Shown: positions 1 through 8,407 of the stretch, piece by piece
Position numbering within the stretch: the first letter of the stretch is position 1
Layout of the letters: the number at the start of each line of letters is the position of its first letter
Assembly: GCF_033063295.1 (NCBI RefSeq)
Contig: NZ_JAWJZH010000001.1
Location: 3,183,434 to 3,247,433, forward strand
Direction: 5' to 3'
DNA length: 64,000 nt
From: Nitrosomonas sp. Is35
Lineage (GTDB): Bacteria; Pseudomonadota; Gammaproteobacteria; Burkholderiales; Nitrosomonadaceae
The notes under the pieces: model-generated
Databases searched by the model: none
What the model was told of the DNA's origin: nothing
Seen by the model: the letters and a program-made list of their open reading frames with translations, nothing else
Position numbers and translations under genes: made by a program

Positions 1-1
1 C

Positions 2-502
2 TACCGGCGCGCGCCGGATGCGATCCGCAACGATCTCAATTGGCGCCAGCAGGAGCTGGGCGCTTTCCTATTCGGCGCGAGCGTCATTGCACTGGTTGCG
101 TTGGGTGTGCTGCCTTATTCGGTGCTGGTGTTATGGTACCTCACCGCAGTAGCTGTGTTCATTCTCAATTCGCTGCGCACATTGGCGGCGCATGCCTACC
201 GCAATCCTGGCGACCGCAAAATGACATTAGCCGAACAATACCTGGATTCGGTCAATATTCCCGGTAATGTTCTGATCACGCCGCTATGGGCGCCAGTCGG
301 CTTGCGTTTTCACGCCACGCACCACTTGTTCATGAGCATGCCGTATCACAACCTCGGTAAAGCCCAGCGCCGCCTGGTCAATAACTTGACCGATAATTCG
401 CAATACATCAAAACCATCCGCAGCGGTTTATGGCCCGCGCTCAAACAAATCTGGCACGAATCCTCCGAAGCCGCCAAAACATCACCGCAACAAAACGGCT
501 AA
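2..502 (+). CDS. Fatty acid desaturase family protein (5'-partial)
   Basis: The reading frame is open from the window edge, so the N-terminus is missing and 166 residues remain. A hydrophobic stretch (V-rich, around 85-160 nt) is followed by the histidine box HATHH and a later PYHNLG segment. These are typical of the C-terminal iron-binding region of membrane fatty acid desaturases, which insert a double bond into acyl chains at a di-iron centre. The stop codon TAA overlaps the ATG of the next gene (TAATG), so the two are probably translationally coupled. The exact substrate and regioselectivity cannot be read from this fragment. Confidence 0.75.
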   Translation, partial: YRRAPDAIRNDLNWRQQELGAFLFGASVIALVALGVLPYSVLVLWYLTAVAVFILNSLRTLAAHAYRNPGDRKMTLAEQYLDSVNIPGNVLITPLWAPVGLRFHATHHLFMSMPYHNLGKAQRRLVNNLTDNSQYIKTIRSGLWPALKQIWHESSEAAKTSPQQNG

Positions 503-1230
503 TGCTCAAAGCCATTCCAACGGTAGAAAACTCGCAGCAGCACATCACCCAGCTTGTCTTGCTGCGGCACGGCCAGAGCATCTGGAATCGCGACAAGAAA
601 TTCACCGGCTGGAGCGATATTCCCTTGAGCGCCAAGGGCGAGCAGGAAGCAAAACAAGCCGCTTATTTGCTAAAGCAGGCCGGTCTAACCTTCGATCTAT
701 GTTTTACCTCTTCCTTGCAGCGCGCCAAAACCACCGCGCGCATCGTGCTCTCCGCCATGCAACTGGATATACCGGTGCATGAAAGCTGGCGCTTGAACGA
801 GCGCCATTACGGCGCGCTGGAAGGCATGGAACGCTGGCCAGCCATCAAGAAGTTCGGTATCTGGCCCATTCTGGGCTGCCAGATCAAATTTGATGCAACA
901 CCGCCGTATCTGGATGCGCACGATCCCCGCTTTCCCGGCAATCTCCCCGGTTACGCCGGTATCGATAAAAATGAGCTGCCGCTGGGAGAAAGCATGCAAA
1001 ACACCCTGGCACGGGTAAAACCCTATTGGGAAGAAACCATCCGGCCGGAAATTCAGCACGGAAAACGTGTCCTGATAGTTTCCCATCGCAATACCTTGCG
1101 CGTAGTCACGATGCTGTTGGATCAGCTCACCTCCGCACAAGTCATGAAAACACGATTGGCTACCGGCCGGCCGCTGGTTTACGAACTGGATCAGCATGGT
1201 CACGCCGTGCGGCATTATTACGTCGACTAA
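502..1230 (+). CDS. 2,3-bisphosphoglycerate-dependent phosphoglycerate mutase-like protein, divergent
   Basis: 242 residues in the histidine phosphatase superfamily. The phospho-acceptor motif RHG (His23) is followed by [14 protein letters not shown] and, near residue 100, [10 protein letters not shown], all hallmarks of the glycolytic dPGM (GpmA) family that interconverts 3- and 2-phosphoglycerate. The second catalytic histidine (His195) lies in SHRNTLR, whereas GpmA usually has HGNSLR, and the usual iWRRS segment after the ERHYGAL motif is replaced. It may be a real but divergent mutase or a related phosphatase. I start at the ATG that overlaps the desaturase stop because the longer frame upstream lies inside the desaturase gene. 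Confidence 0.8.
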   Translation: MLKAIPTVENSQQHITQLVLLRHGQSIWNRDKKFTGWSDIPLSAKGEQEAKQAAYLLKQAGLTFDLCFTSSLQRAKTTARIVLSAMQLDIPVHESWRLNERHYGALEGMERWPAIKKFGIWPILGCQIKFDATPPYLDAHDPRFPGNLPGYAGIDKNELPLGESMQNTLARVKPYWEETIRPEIQHGKRVLIVSHRNTLRVVTMLLDQLTSAQVMKTRLATGRPLVYELDQHGHAVRHYYVD

Positions 1231-1246
1231 TCTACCGCAACAGGGT

Positions 1247-1846
1247 ATGCCGACTGTTTATAGTTTTCCTCCCATCGCCGGCAGCCAGGCGAAAATTCTG
1301 ATCCTCGGCAGCATGCCGGGTGAAGCGTCATTAGCCGCCAAACAATATTACGCCCACCGCCGCAATGCCTTCTGGCCGATCATGGCGCAATTGCTGCACA
1401 TCGATTCGGAAGCTTCGTATCAGGAAAAAATTGCCGCGCTGCGATCATCGCCGATCGCGCTGTGGGATGTGCTCAAATCGTGCAAGCGCAGCGGTAGCCT
1501 GGATTCGATGATTGAAACCGGCACGCAGATCAGCAATGACTTCCAGTCTTTTTTTTCCCGGCACCGCGCCATCGCGCAGGTATTTTTTAACGGCGGAACA
1601 GCGGAAGCTTGTTTTAAACGGTATGTAATGCCTGCACAAAATGTGGGTTTGCTCAAACTCTCACGGCTGCCTTCCACCAGCCCCGCCAATGCCCGTTTAT
1701 CATTCGAGGATAAATGCGGAATCTGGCACGAAACGATTGGCTCAGCATTGCGTTCCTGCCATCCCACGCCAAAAATAAAGCAGACGCTTGACGGCGAAGC
1801 CCGGGATGCGTTTTACTTATGCACTGGTAGCACGGAACAAAAATGA
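1247..1846 (+). CDS. DNA-deoxyinosine glycosylase / uracil-DNA glycosylase superfamily protein
   Basis: 199 residues. The N-terminal GSMPGEASL, then YYAHRRNAFW, and the late SRLPSTSPANA segment match the hypoxanthine/uracil DNA glycosylase branch of the UDG superfamily, which flips out and excises deaminated bases for base-excision repair. The ALWDVLKSCKRSGSLDSMI segment is also typical. I chose ATG 1247 because the longer frame (from 1196) overlaps the end of the mutase gene and adds residues not expected in the family. The substrate preference (hypoxanthine or uracil) is family knowledge and is not visible in the sequence. Confidence 0.82.
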   Translation: MPTVYSFPPIAGSQAKILILGSMPGEASLAAKQYYAHRRNAFWPIMAQLLHIDSEASYQEKIAALRSSPIALWDVLKSCKRSGSLDSMIETGTQISNDFQSFFSRHRAIAQVFFNGGTAEACFKRYVMPAQNVGLLKLSRLPSTSPANARLSFEDKCGIWHETIGSALRSCHPTPKIKQTLDGEARDAFYLCTGSTEQK

Positions 1847-1879
1847 TTAATCACTATTCGACTGAAAGGAATTAACGCG

Positions 1880-1954
1880 ATGAAAAAACTCATTGTCATT
1901 GTCCTCGTTATTTTTGCCGCTGGATACGTTAGCTTGATGGTTCAGTATTTTTAG
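1880..1954 (+). CDS. Small single-pass membrane protein candidate (24 aa)
   Basis: A 24-residue frame starts MKKLIVIVLVIFAAGY and ends MVQYF. Nearly the whole peptide is one hydrophobic helix with a positive N-terminus, as in small inner-membrane proteins. A good Shine-Dalgarno (GAAAGGA, 1863-1869) lies ten bases before the ATG. The 30-bp spacing after the glycosylase gene would allow co-transcription. It is too short for homology-based recognition, so the call rests only on the ribosome-binding site and composition. Confidence 0.4.
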   Translation: MKKLIVIVLVIFAAGYVSLMVQYF

Positions 1955-2125
1955 AATCCATAGCGATTGATGGCGAAAACCGCCTGATCTTAAGGCATGC
2001 GATGCGAAACAAAGCCCGCGCAGAATGATCCGTCGATACGGCGAAGGAACAAGTGTTTGATCTCTTTTCCTGAATACGGAAGCGGACTGGATCTTTCTAT
2101 CCGGCTGCGCACAGCGGGCTGACGT

Positions 2126-3157
2126 ATGCCTTTGTTCAAAACAAATTGCTTTTTATTCATACTGCTGGCGATTGCCACCCTGATATCGCACGCCAGATTT
2201 GAACAGTATGTGCAAATTGGTCCGGAGCTTCAGACCGCCGATTGGCAGTTCCGGACCACGGAAAGCAGCCGGGTCGAGGTCACGGAAAATGGCTTGAGCC
2301 TTTTTTCCAGCGATGCCAAAACCGGCGCCAGCGCGCTCCGTCATCTTCCAATGGTAAAACCCGGCACTGTCTTATTAGTATCCGCTGATATGCGGTGCGC
2401 GAATGTGATCGCGGGCATAAAACCCTGGAACTCCGCCCGGCTTCTATTAGCGCAAAATGATGGCAAGAAAGACCGCTGGGATCTGCCCCACGCGGCGGTT
2501 GCCCTGACAGGAACCCATGACTGGAAAAATTACCGCAAGGCTTTCACGATTGCACCCGGAATCCAGAACATCCAGCTGATCGTACAATTGAGCCAATCCA
2601 CCGGGTCGTTGCAGATTAAAAATATGCGGGTTTATCCGGTTTACGAAAATCCGGATTATAAGTCGGTTCGCGACATCATTCTGTTGGCTTGGAGCGCATA
2701 TTTCCTGCTGTTTACCGGTTCATTCCTGTTCATGGACAAGAAAAACATCGTCGTCCGCTTCCTGCTGGTTTCCGCCTTTATCGCCATCATTGCCGGGACA
2801 ACCCTGCCAGGTGACATGAAAAACCAGGTCTCCAGCGAAGTCAAAGTTCAAATCGATGCCGACAGCGAATCTTTTAAAACGATCATTCCTTGGGATTTAT
2901 CCAAAGTTTGGCATCTCGGCTTCTTTTTCTTGCTTGGCCTAATCCTCAGCGTCATGATGAAAAGAGAATCGATCCTGCAAACGGTCACGATTATTCTTCT
3001 GCTGGCTGGCGGCACAGAAATCGTACAGTTATATATTGAAGGGCGAACTGCGCTTTTGAACGATTTCTTTATTGATGCGGCCGGAGGAGTGGCCGGTATG
3101 ATTTTGATCAGGGCTTTTATTTCAAATCAACATGAAAACACAGCCGCTGCCAAATGA
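2126..3157 (+). CDS. VanZ-like family membrane protein
   Basis: 343 residues. One N-terminal hydrophobic helix (5-22) is followed by a roughly 150-residue exported-looking region that may form a beta-sandwich. Four or five membrane segments then end with WHLGFFFLLG, TEIVQLY and a FIDAAGGVAG motif. This C-terminal arrangement is the VanZ-like domain found in teicoplanin-resistance VanZ and many uncharacterised membrane proteins. The function is unknown; the extracytoplasmic domain could bind carbohydrate or peptidoglycan, which is an inference. The downstream gene is convergent. Confidence 0.7.
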   Translation: MPLFKTNCFLFILLAIATLISHARFEQYVQIGPELQTADWQFRTTESSRVEVTENGLSLFSSDAKTGASALRHLPMVKPGTVLLVSADMRCANVIAGIKPWNSARLLLAQNDGKKDRWDLPHAAVALTGTHDWKNYRKAFTIAPGIQNIQLIVQLSQSTGSLQIKNMRVYPVYENPDYKSVRDIILLAWSAYFLLFTGSFLFMDKKNIVVRFLLVSAFIAIIAGTTLPGDMKNQVSSEVKVQIDADSESFKTIIPWDLSKVWHLGFFFLLGLILSVMMKRESILQTVTIILLLAGGTEIVQLYIEGRTALLNDFFIDAAGGVAGMILIRAFISNQHENTAAAK

Positions 3158-3198
3158 TTTTTGAACGCTGAAGAATTTTTAGCCATTAAAAACTGTCG

Positions 3199-4656
3199 TC
3201 AGAACCTGACTTGGACGCGATACTTCAGCGTAACTGCGCTTTCCGCAGGGACAGTCACTTGCCATACGGCTGTGTTACTGGCTGGTTTATGGTGCGGCTG
3301 GCTTTCTTCGATTATTTTCCAGTCACCCGGTATGGGTTCTTGCACAGTGACCGTGGCCATTTCCTTTTTGGCATTTTTGAGCGTGATTTCGTAAGCGCTT
3401 TCAAAACGGTTAACGCTATTGTTCCCGGTGCTTAATTGCTTGAAATCGGTTTGTTTCTTATCCGCTGTGACATCAAAAGACTGCCCCAGCTTTACCCGCA
3501 CGATCTCGTTCTTCGGTGTGTGATCGATGCGATCTTCACCGACGAACTGGGCGTTTCCGGCTTTATCGCGTTTGTAGGCGCGTAAAATACCTTTGGGCAG
3601 CGGTATGCCTAACCGGGCCGATTCTTTATTATCAAACTGCATGAACACACTCACTTTCAGTTTCTGTCCCAGATCACCATAACCGGAAGCATAATAATAA
3701 TCGCTGCCCGCCAGCACCAGCTCTTTACGGGCTGGCACGCCGGAGGCATTCAGTAGCGCGACTTGCTTAGTTTGGTTCTCGGCAATCGTCGTTAACCGAT
3801 CCAGGTTATAGAGATGATATTCCATGAGCGATTCCTGGCGCATCGGCTCGACAGCGTTATCCGCCGCCATTTTGGCTCTCATCGCTACTGGTGCAGCGAA
3901 TTCTTGCTGCACCCGGTTGATATCACCGGCCACCAATTGCAGCTTTGCATTGACATACCGGGTACCACTGGTGTTCGTCAACGTCACCCAGCCGGACAAA
4001 TCCAGTTGATCATCCGCATCATTCAGTTCAGCGACATAATCCGCTTTCCAAGCCAGACCGCCGGTCAAATAACTCAGTTCCAACGCTTGCGCTGTGTGGC
4101 CATGATGAATTCCCTCGATCACCAGCGTAGGGCGATCACGCAAGTTGCCGGGCACATTCTCAAAGGTGATGCGGCCCGGCAATCCAGTTTCAATGCGATC
4201 GGCCATCTTGAGCACCACACCCTCGGTAGCCGCCAGCACCAATGCGCTCTCTTTGCTTTCAACGCCGGTAGCCGGATTGATTTTAACGATCGACACTGTT
4301 TGACCGACGTATTTACTCAGCAGACTTTGCGGCGTGAGCAAATCGAAATTGAAGTTTTGCTCGGCAATTGTAATGCTACCCGGATTGGTGACACTCCTTA
4401 GCAATGCCGTTTCAGGCCGCATTAGCGCGCTGACATCACGCCAGGCCAGATTAAAATCGCCGTTGATCAAGGAAACGTTGCGCACATCTTTTATCAACGC
4501 TAAGTCACTGTTATAGATCGTTACTGCCACCGCTTTCTGATCGCTCAGCGTACTCAGCCGTTCGTCAGCACCAGCCATGACCGTAACCTGACCGAACGAT
4601 AGAATGCCGCTTGCAATGAACAGCACAGGATAAAAAGCGCGGCGTGTTGTACGCAT
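3199..4656 (-). CDS. DUF4139 domain-containing exported protein
   Basis: 485 residues with a signal peptide (MRTTRRAFYPVLFIASG then an Ala/Gly cleavage region). The body matches the DUF4139 group: TVYNSDLALIKD-like opening, SYLTGGLAWKADY in the middle, and a C-terminal beta-rich part with TLKNAKKEMATVTVQEPIPGDW. DUF4139 proteins are often related to 'mucoidy inhibitor A'-like proteins, and their molecular role is not established. It is probably periplasmic or outer-membrane associated. It lies about 30 bp downstream of the DUF3135 gene on the same strand, so a two-gene transcript is likely. Confidence 0.75.
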   Translation of the reverse strand: MRTTRRAFYPVLFIASGILSFGQVTVMAGADERLSTLSDQKAVAVTIYNSDLALIKDVRNVSLINGDFNLAWRDVSALMRPETALLRSVTNPGSITIAEQNFNFDLLTPQSLLSKYVGQTVSIVKINPATGVESKESALVLAATEGVVLKMADRIETGLPGRITFENVPGNLRDRPTLVIEGIHHGHTAQALELSYLTGGLAWKADYVAELNDADDQLDLSGWVTLTNTSGTRYVNAKLQLVAGDINRVQQEFAAPVAMRAKMAADNAVEPMRQESLMEYHLYNLDRLTTIAENQTKQVALLNASGVPARKELVLAGSDYYYASGYGDLGQKLKVSVFMQFDNKESARLGIPLPKGILRAYKRDKAGNAQFVGEDRIDHTPKNEIVRVKLGQSFDVTADKKQTDFKQLSTGNNSVNRFESAYEITLKNAKKEMATVTVQEPIPGDWKIIEESQPHHKPASNTAVWQVTVPAESAVTLKYRVQVRF

Positions 4657-4689
4657 TGAATTCCCCTATTGAAGAAGCTTAGAGCGGAT

Positions 4690-5049
4690 TTACTTGCCGG
4701 ATTTAGGCCGTTCAAACGACAAGACTTTACCGGCGGGAGCTTGTTCCAAAGTATGCAGTATTTTTTTAGGCTCCTGAAGCGCTTTGAATAAACCCGTTTC
4801 TCCAAGCACATTGGCCCACATTTTCTGCGAAATCTGTAAACAGGCGGCCATCGGGTTGCCAGCTTGCTTGCGAATTTGATCGACTTGCCATTGCAGGCCG
4901 GTCATGCGCGGTTTGAGATGATCCGGTGCCTGCGCAATTAATTGATTGATCATGTCCTGGCGCATTGCTTCAAACCTCTCGGGTTCCTCGCGAGCAATCC
5001 TGGACCACTGGTCAAAATCAAAATCCGGTATTTTTTCTTTTTCATCCAT
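4690..5049 (-). CDS. DUF3135 domain-containing protein
   Basis: 119 residues, predicted soluble and helical. The pattern FDFDQWSRIAREEPERFEAMR, followed by LQWQVDQIRKQAGNPMAACLQISQKMW, matches the small DUF3135 family of proteobacterial cytosolic proteins with no known function. The start ATG is well placed and the next upstream gene is 240 bp away beyond a terminator. It is probably the first gene of a two-gene transcript with the DUF4139 gene. Confidence 0.7.
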   Translation of the reverse strand: MDEKEKIPDFDFDQWSRIAREEPERFEAMRQDMINQLIAQAPDHLKPRMTGLQWQVDQIRKQAGNPMAACLQISQKMWANVLGETGLFKALQEPKKILHTLEQAPAGKVLSFERPKSGK

Positions 5050-5237
5050 GAAAATATTTTAGCACTTTGATATCAGAGCGGATGAGCGATGTGCTGACAA
5101 CCAATGCAAATTGTGGCAACTACAATGCATTGTTTCACGCTCTGATCCAATTATATCCTGATGCTACGAAAAATTTGGATTCAGGAGCTATAGCGCTCAG
5201 TCAAATCCCACGCGGAGTTATTTTCCTGTAATCAATA

Positions 5238-5276
5238 AAAAAGCCGGAATCAGCTGTGCATCAATTCCGGCTTTTT
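5238..5276 (-). terminator. Intrinsic terminator of the chemoreceptor gene
   Basis: A 13-bp perfect stem (AAAAAGCCGGAAT at 5238-5250 with its complement at 5264-5276) encloses a 13-base loop. It lies 14 bp after the stop of the minus-strand chemoreceptor gene and has a U-rich run on that strand. Confidence 0.85.
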
Positions 5277-5290
5277 GGGGTAGTGACAAT

Positions 5291-6820
5291 CTACTTACTT
5301 TCGATTTTGAATTGATTTGCCAGAACGGCAAGCATTTTGACTTTTTGCGACATGGCGCCAGTGGACGATGTCAATTTCTCTACCAGCTGCCCATTTTGCT
5401 GGGTTACTTGATCAATTTGCATAATCGCTTGATTAACTTGCTCTATTCCGTTCGATTGCTCTTCGGATGACTGAGAAATTTCACCGACGATATCGGAAAT
5501 TTTTCTGACACTCTCAGTGATCATTTTTAACGAATCGGCCGATTGGTTTACCAGCTGTGTACCATTTTCCACTTTGGTAACACTATCGTTAATAAGCTCT
5601 TTGATTTGCTTTGCTGACTCAGCACTACGGCCAGCCAGACTGCGCACTTCGTTAGCGACTACCGCAAAACCACGCCCTTGTTCCCCGGCACGGGCAGCTT
5701 CCACTGCCGCATTCAGCGCCAGCAAATTGGTTTGGAATGCAATTTCGTCAATCACATTGGTAATGTCGGCAATTTTCTTGCTGCTTTCGTTAATTTGCGA
5801 CATCGCTTGCATCGTGCTTGAAACCACAGAACCACTTTTCTCAGCTTGTTTGCGCGCTTCCTGCACCAGAATATTGGCTTGTTTAGCGTTGCTTGCATTT
5901 TGCTGCACGGTAGAAGTGATTTCTTCCATGCTGGATGCCGTTTCTTCAAGACTGGATGCTTGGTTTTCGGTGCGGCTTGATAAATCAACGCTACTGCTGG
6001 TTAATTCATCTGCAACATCTTCCAGAACGGTAGTTGATTCTTTAACCCGGCCAATCGCGGTACGAAGTTTTGCATTCAGAAATATCTGCACATATTCAAG
6101 CTGACCGAATTCGTCACTTCTTCCGGTATACACATAGCGTGCCAGTGGATCATTCGCAACTTTCTCGGATTTTTCTGCCAGGTTGCGCAATACACTTAAC
6201 ATTTGATAGATGACAGCCGTGCTAACCAAACTACCGGCAAGAAAACCGGACAAAGCGGAAAGTAATGAAATTTGTTCCGCCAGTGCTAAACCGCTAAAAA
6301 CAAAAGCAAAAATGCTCGATACGAATAGTGCCATCTTTCCAGTGAAGCTGATAGGAAATCGTGTAAGTTTTACTTTATCAAGTTTAGAGCGTCGTTTATC
6401 ATCGGGCGATTTTTTTGCCATAATACTTGCGTACAAAGCTTCCGCGCGATCAACCCAAGCTTTCTCAGGTTTTACCCTGACTGACTGATAACCGACAATA
6501 TTACCTCCCTCATAGAGCGGGCTGGCAAAGGCGTCCACCCAATAGTGATCGCCATTTTTGTTACGGTTCTTAACCATGCCCATCCAGGGATTACCGCCTT
6601 TCAACGACTCCCATAACATCGCATACGCTTCCGGCGGCACGTCGGGATGGCGGATGATATTATGATTCTTATGTTCGAGTTCTTCCCACGTATAACCGCT
6701 CATCCGGACAAAGTCTTCATTAGCCGACGTGAGCGCTCCCTTTAAGTTAGTCGTAGAAATTATTTCACAATCATTATTCATTCCCATATCACGTTGGGTA
6801 ACGGGTTCATTAATTCTCAT
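5291..6820 (-). CDS. Aer-like methyl-accepting chemotaxis protein with N-terminal PAS domain
   Basis: 509 residues from the chosen start. A PAS domain (about 15-125) contains [15 protein letters not shown] and [11 protein letters not shown], the signature of Aer-type redox/energy-taxis sensors that bind FAD. Two adjacent membrane helices (about 155-205) form a hairpin with almost no periplasmic loop, then a HAMP-like linker and an MCP signalling domain. The hairpin tip [15 protein letters not shown] binds CheW/CheA. I start at ATG 6820 (MRINEPVTQ) rather than 6829 because Aer proteins typically begin there and GAGTGG lies at better spacing. A sigma-28-like promoter lies upstream. Confidence 0.9.
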   Translation of the reverse strand: MRINEPVTQRDMGMNNDCEIISTTNLKGALTSANEDFVRMSGYTWEELEHKNHNIIRHPDVPPEAYAMLWESLKGGNPWMGMVKNRNKNGDHYWVDAFASPLYEGGNIVGYQSVRVKPEKAWVDRAEALYASIMAKKSPDDKRRSKLDKVKLTRFPISFTGKMALFVSSIFAFVFSGLALAEQISLLSALSGFLAGSLVSTAVIYQMLSVLRNLAEKSEKVANDPLARYVYTGRSDEFGQLEYVQIFLNAKLRTAIGRVKESTTVLEDVADELTSSSVDLSSRTENQASSLEETASSMEEITSTVQQNASNAKQANILVQEARKQAEKSGSVVSSTMQAMSQINESSKKIADITNVIDEIAFQTNLLALNAAVEAARAGEQGRGFAVVANEVRSLAGRSAESAKQIKELINDSVTKVENGTQLVNQSADSLKMITESVRKISDIVGEISQSSEEQSNGIEQVNQAIMQIDQVTQQNGQLVEKLTSSTGAMSQKVKMLAVLANQFKIESK

Positions 6821-7126
6821 AGCATCCACTCATTAAAATAAGTAAGAGTCTTCTTACGGAAATAATTGATATAGCTTTAGCTCAATTTGTAATATCAGCC
6901 AAGGCCGGAAAAGTTCATATTTAACAAAGAACTAACAAACCATAATCATTTCATTGAGATTTATTTATATCACCGGTGAGCGTCGCTGAATATTTTGATT
7001 TAAGGAAATCTTAATCGTGCTAATAATGATTAAACAACGTAGGAAAATTCGCCCATGATGAGGAAATTGATGGTAAGCATTTAATGCTTAAATGAAATCT
7101 TAAATTCAGAAATCCGTCATTGCAAT
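6821..7126. other. Intergenic region, 306 bp, no gene seen
   Basis: AT-rich stretch between the chemoreceptor and the DUF454 gene. Apart from the possible FliA promoter near its left end, I see no ORF with a ribosome-binding site, no RNA gene and no clear terminator. Confidence 0.5.
6853..6879 (-). promoter_or_regulatory. Possible sigma-28 (FliA) promoter for the Aer-like receptor
   Basis: On the minus strand TAAAG (from 6879) is followed by TCCGTAAG (6860-6853), with the two blocks spaced as in the flagellar TAAA-N15-GCCGATAA consensus. It lies 33 bp from the start codon. The -35 box is good and the -10 box matches about half the consensus, so this is tentative. Class III flagellar promoters commonly drive chemoreceptor genes. 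Confidence 0.4.
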
Positions 7127-7594
7127 TCAGACTTTTCTGACCGGAATCCGCCAAATATAAAAGGCCAGTATGCTGCCGATTACAACCAGCATTATTTTCT
7201 GCCATAGTTCAGGCACAATCAGAATTGAACTGCCAAATGACAATGTCATCAAAAAATACACCCAGCGTTTAACACGCTGGGGAATGCTGCGATAGAGGGT
7301 CCATTCACGAATGATCGGTCCGGCAATCCGATTTTCCAGCAATTTACGATGAAAGTGCTCGGAGCCGCGTGCGAAACAGGCCGCCGCCAATAACACAAAC
7401 GGCGTCGTTGGTAATACCGGCAAAATTGCCCCTAATACGGCCAAAAATAACGCCACAAAGCCAGCGCCCAGATACATGGCGCGCACCACCGGCGAATCAT
7501 GCAGACATAATAAATCGGCCGCTTGTTGCTCCGCTAGTGGCGGCTCATTGCGGCCGGTTTCACGTTGTTCGGGTAAGTGCATATTGGATGTCAT
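7127..7594 (-). CDS. DUF454 (YbaN) family inner-membrane protein
   Basis: 155 residues. After a soluble 40-residue N-terminus come hydrophobic helices containing GAILPVLPTTPFVLLAAACFARGSE, which is diagnostic of the YbaN/DUF454 family, then PRVKRW-like and two further helices near the C-terminus. The function is unknown. The N-terminal extension is longer than in E. coli YbaN. The start codon is uncertain because no Shine-Dalgarno is obvious; a second ATG lies four codons in. Confidence 0.8.
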   Translation of the reverse strand: MTSNMHLPEQRETGRNEPPLAEQQAADLLCLHDSPVVRAMYLGAGFVALFLAVLGAILPVLPTTPFVLLAAACFARGSEHFHRKLLENRIAGPIIREWTLYRSIPQRVKRWVYFLMTLSFGSSILIVPELWQKIMLVVIGSILAFYIWRIPVRKV

Positions 7595-7764
7595 AAAGAA
7601 AAAATGTTATCTGTAAAAATACTGCACACTAGGTGATTTGATCAAACCCTGGCAAAAACGATCCATTCAAGCAGCCAGTGATAAAAAGAATTGATGTTAC
7701 CAGTTATAATATGCATGCGTTAATTGCTAAAATTAACCGGATTTTATTTATTCTCGAGGAAACC

Positions 7765-8229
7765 ATGCGTACTATCAAAACACTGTTTCACTTAAGTTTC
7801 GTTCTGCTGGCACTGACACTGCTGCCCCAGACTGTTTTCGCTAATAAGAACACGGCTTCGGCCGATGGTCCCGCACTTCAAAAAATCGATACCAAAGTAG
7901 GCTCCGGCGAAGAAGCGGAAATTGGAAAAACCGTCAGCGTACATTATACCGGCTGGCTCTTCGATGAAAACGCGCCCGACAAAAAAGGCAAGAAATTCGA
8001 TAGCTCCTATGATCGTAAGGAATATTTTTCTTTCATGCTCGGCGCAGGGCGTGTGATCAAAGGCTGGGATCAGGGCGTTCAAGGCATGAAAGTCGGCGGG
8101 CAACGCACGCTCATTATTCCACCTTCCATGGCTTATGGCTCACGCGGTGCTGGGAACGTTATTCCTCCGGATGCAACCTTGATATTCGACGTCGAACTCA
8201 TCAGCCTGAAAGCAGGCGCGCATCATTAA
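7765..8229 (+). CDS. FKBP-type peptidyl-prolyl cis-trans isomerase, exported
   Basis: 154 residues starting with a signal peptide (hydrophobic core SFVLLALTLLPQTVFA, cleavage after VFA). The mature part is one FKBP domain: VSVHYTGWL, FDSSYDR, FMLGAGRVIKGWDQGVQGMKVGG, then MAYGSRGAG and IPPDATLIFDVELI. This fold catalyses prolyl isomerisation and assists periplasmic protein folding. The start at 7765 is fixed by the Shine-Dalgarno GAGGA (7756-7760) and by the signal peptide; the longer frame from 7678 lacks both. It is a stand-alone gene. Confidence 0.92.
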   Translation: MRTIKTLFHLSFVLLALTLLPQTVFANKNTASADGPALQKIDTKVGSGEEAEIGKTVSVHYTGWLFDENAPDKKGKKFDSSYDRKEYFSFMLGAGRVIKGWDQGVQGMKVGGQRTLIIPPSMAYGSRGAGNVIPPDATLIFDVELISLKAGAHH

Positions 8230-8407
8230 CATAAGCCGCTTATCCGGTTCCGGTAAATTCCGTAAATTGAGCGATCAGACTGACTCCGCAACAGTTTCTG
8301 AGCAGCTCAATTTGCCCCCGGTTAGAAACTTATATCATCAACATCCTATCCATTTAAAATGTTTTGAAACTTCGCTAACCCGCTGTAGAAATTGACAGGG
8401 CATCGCT

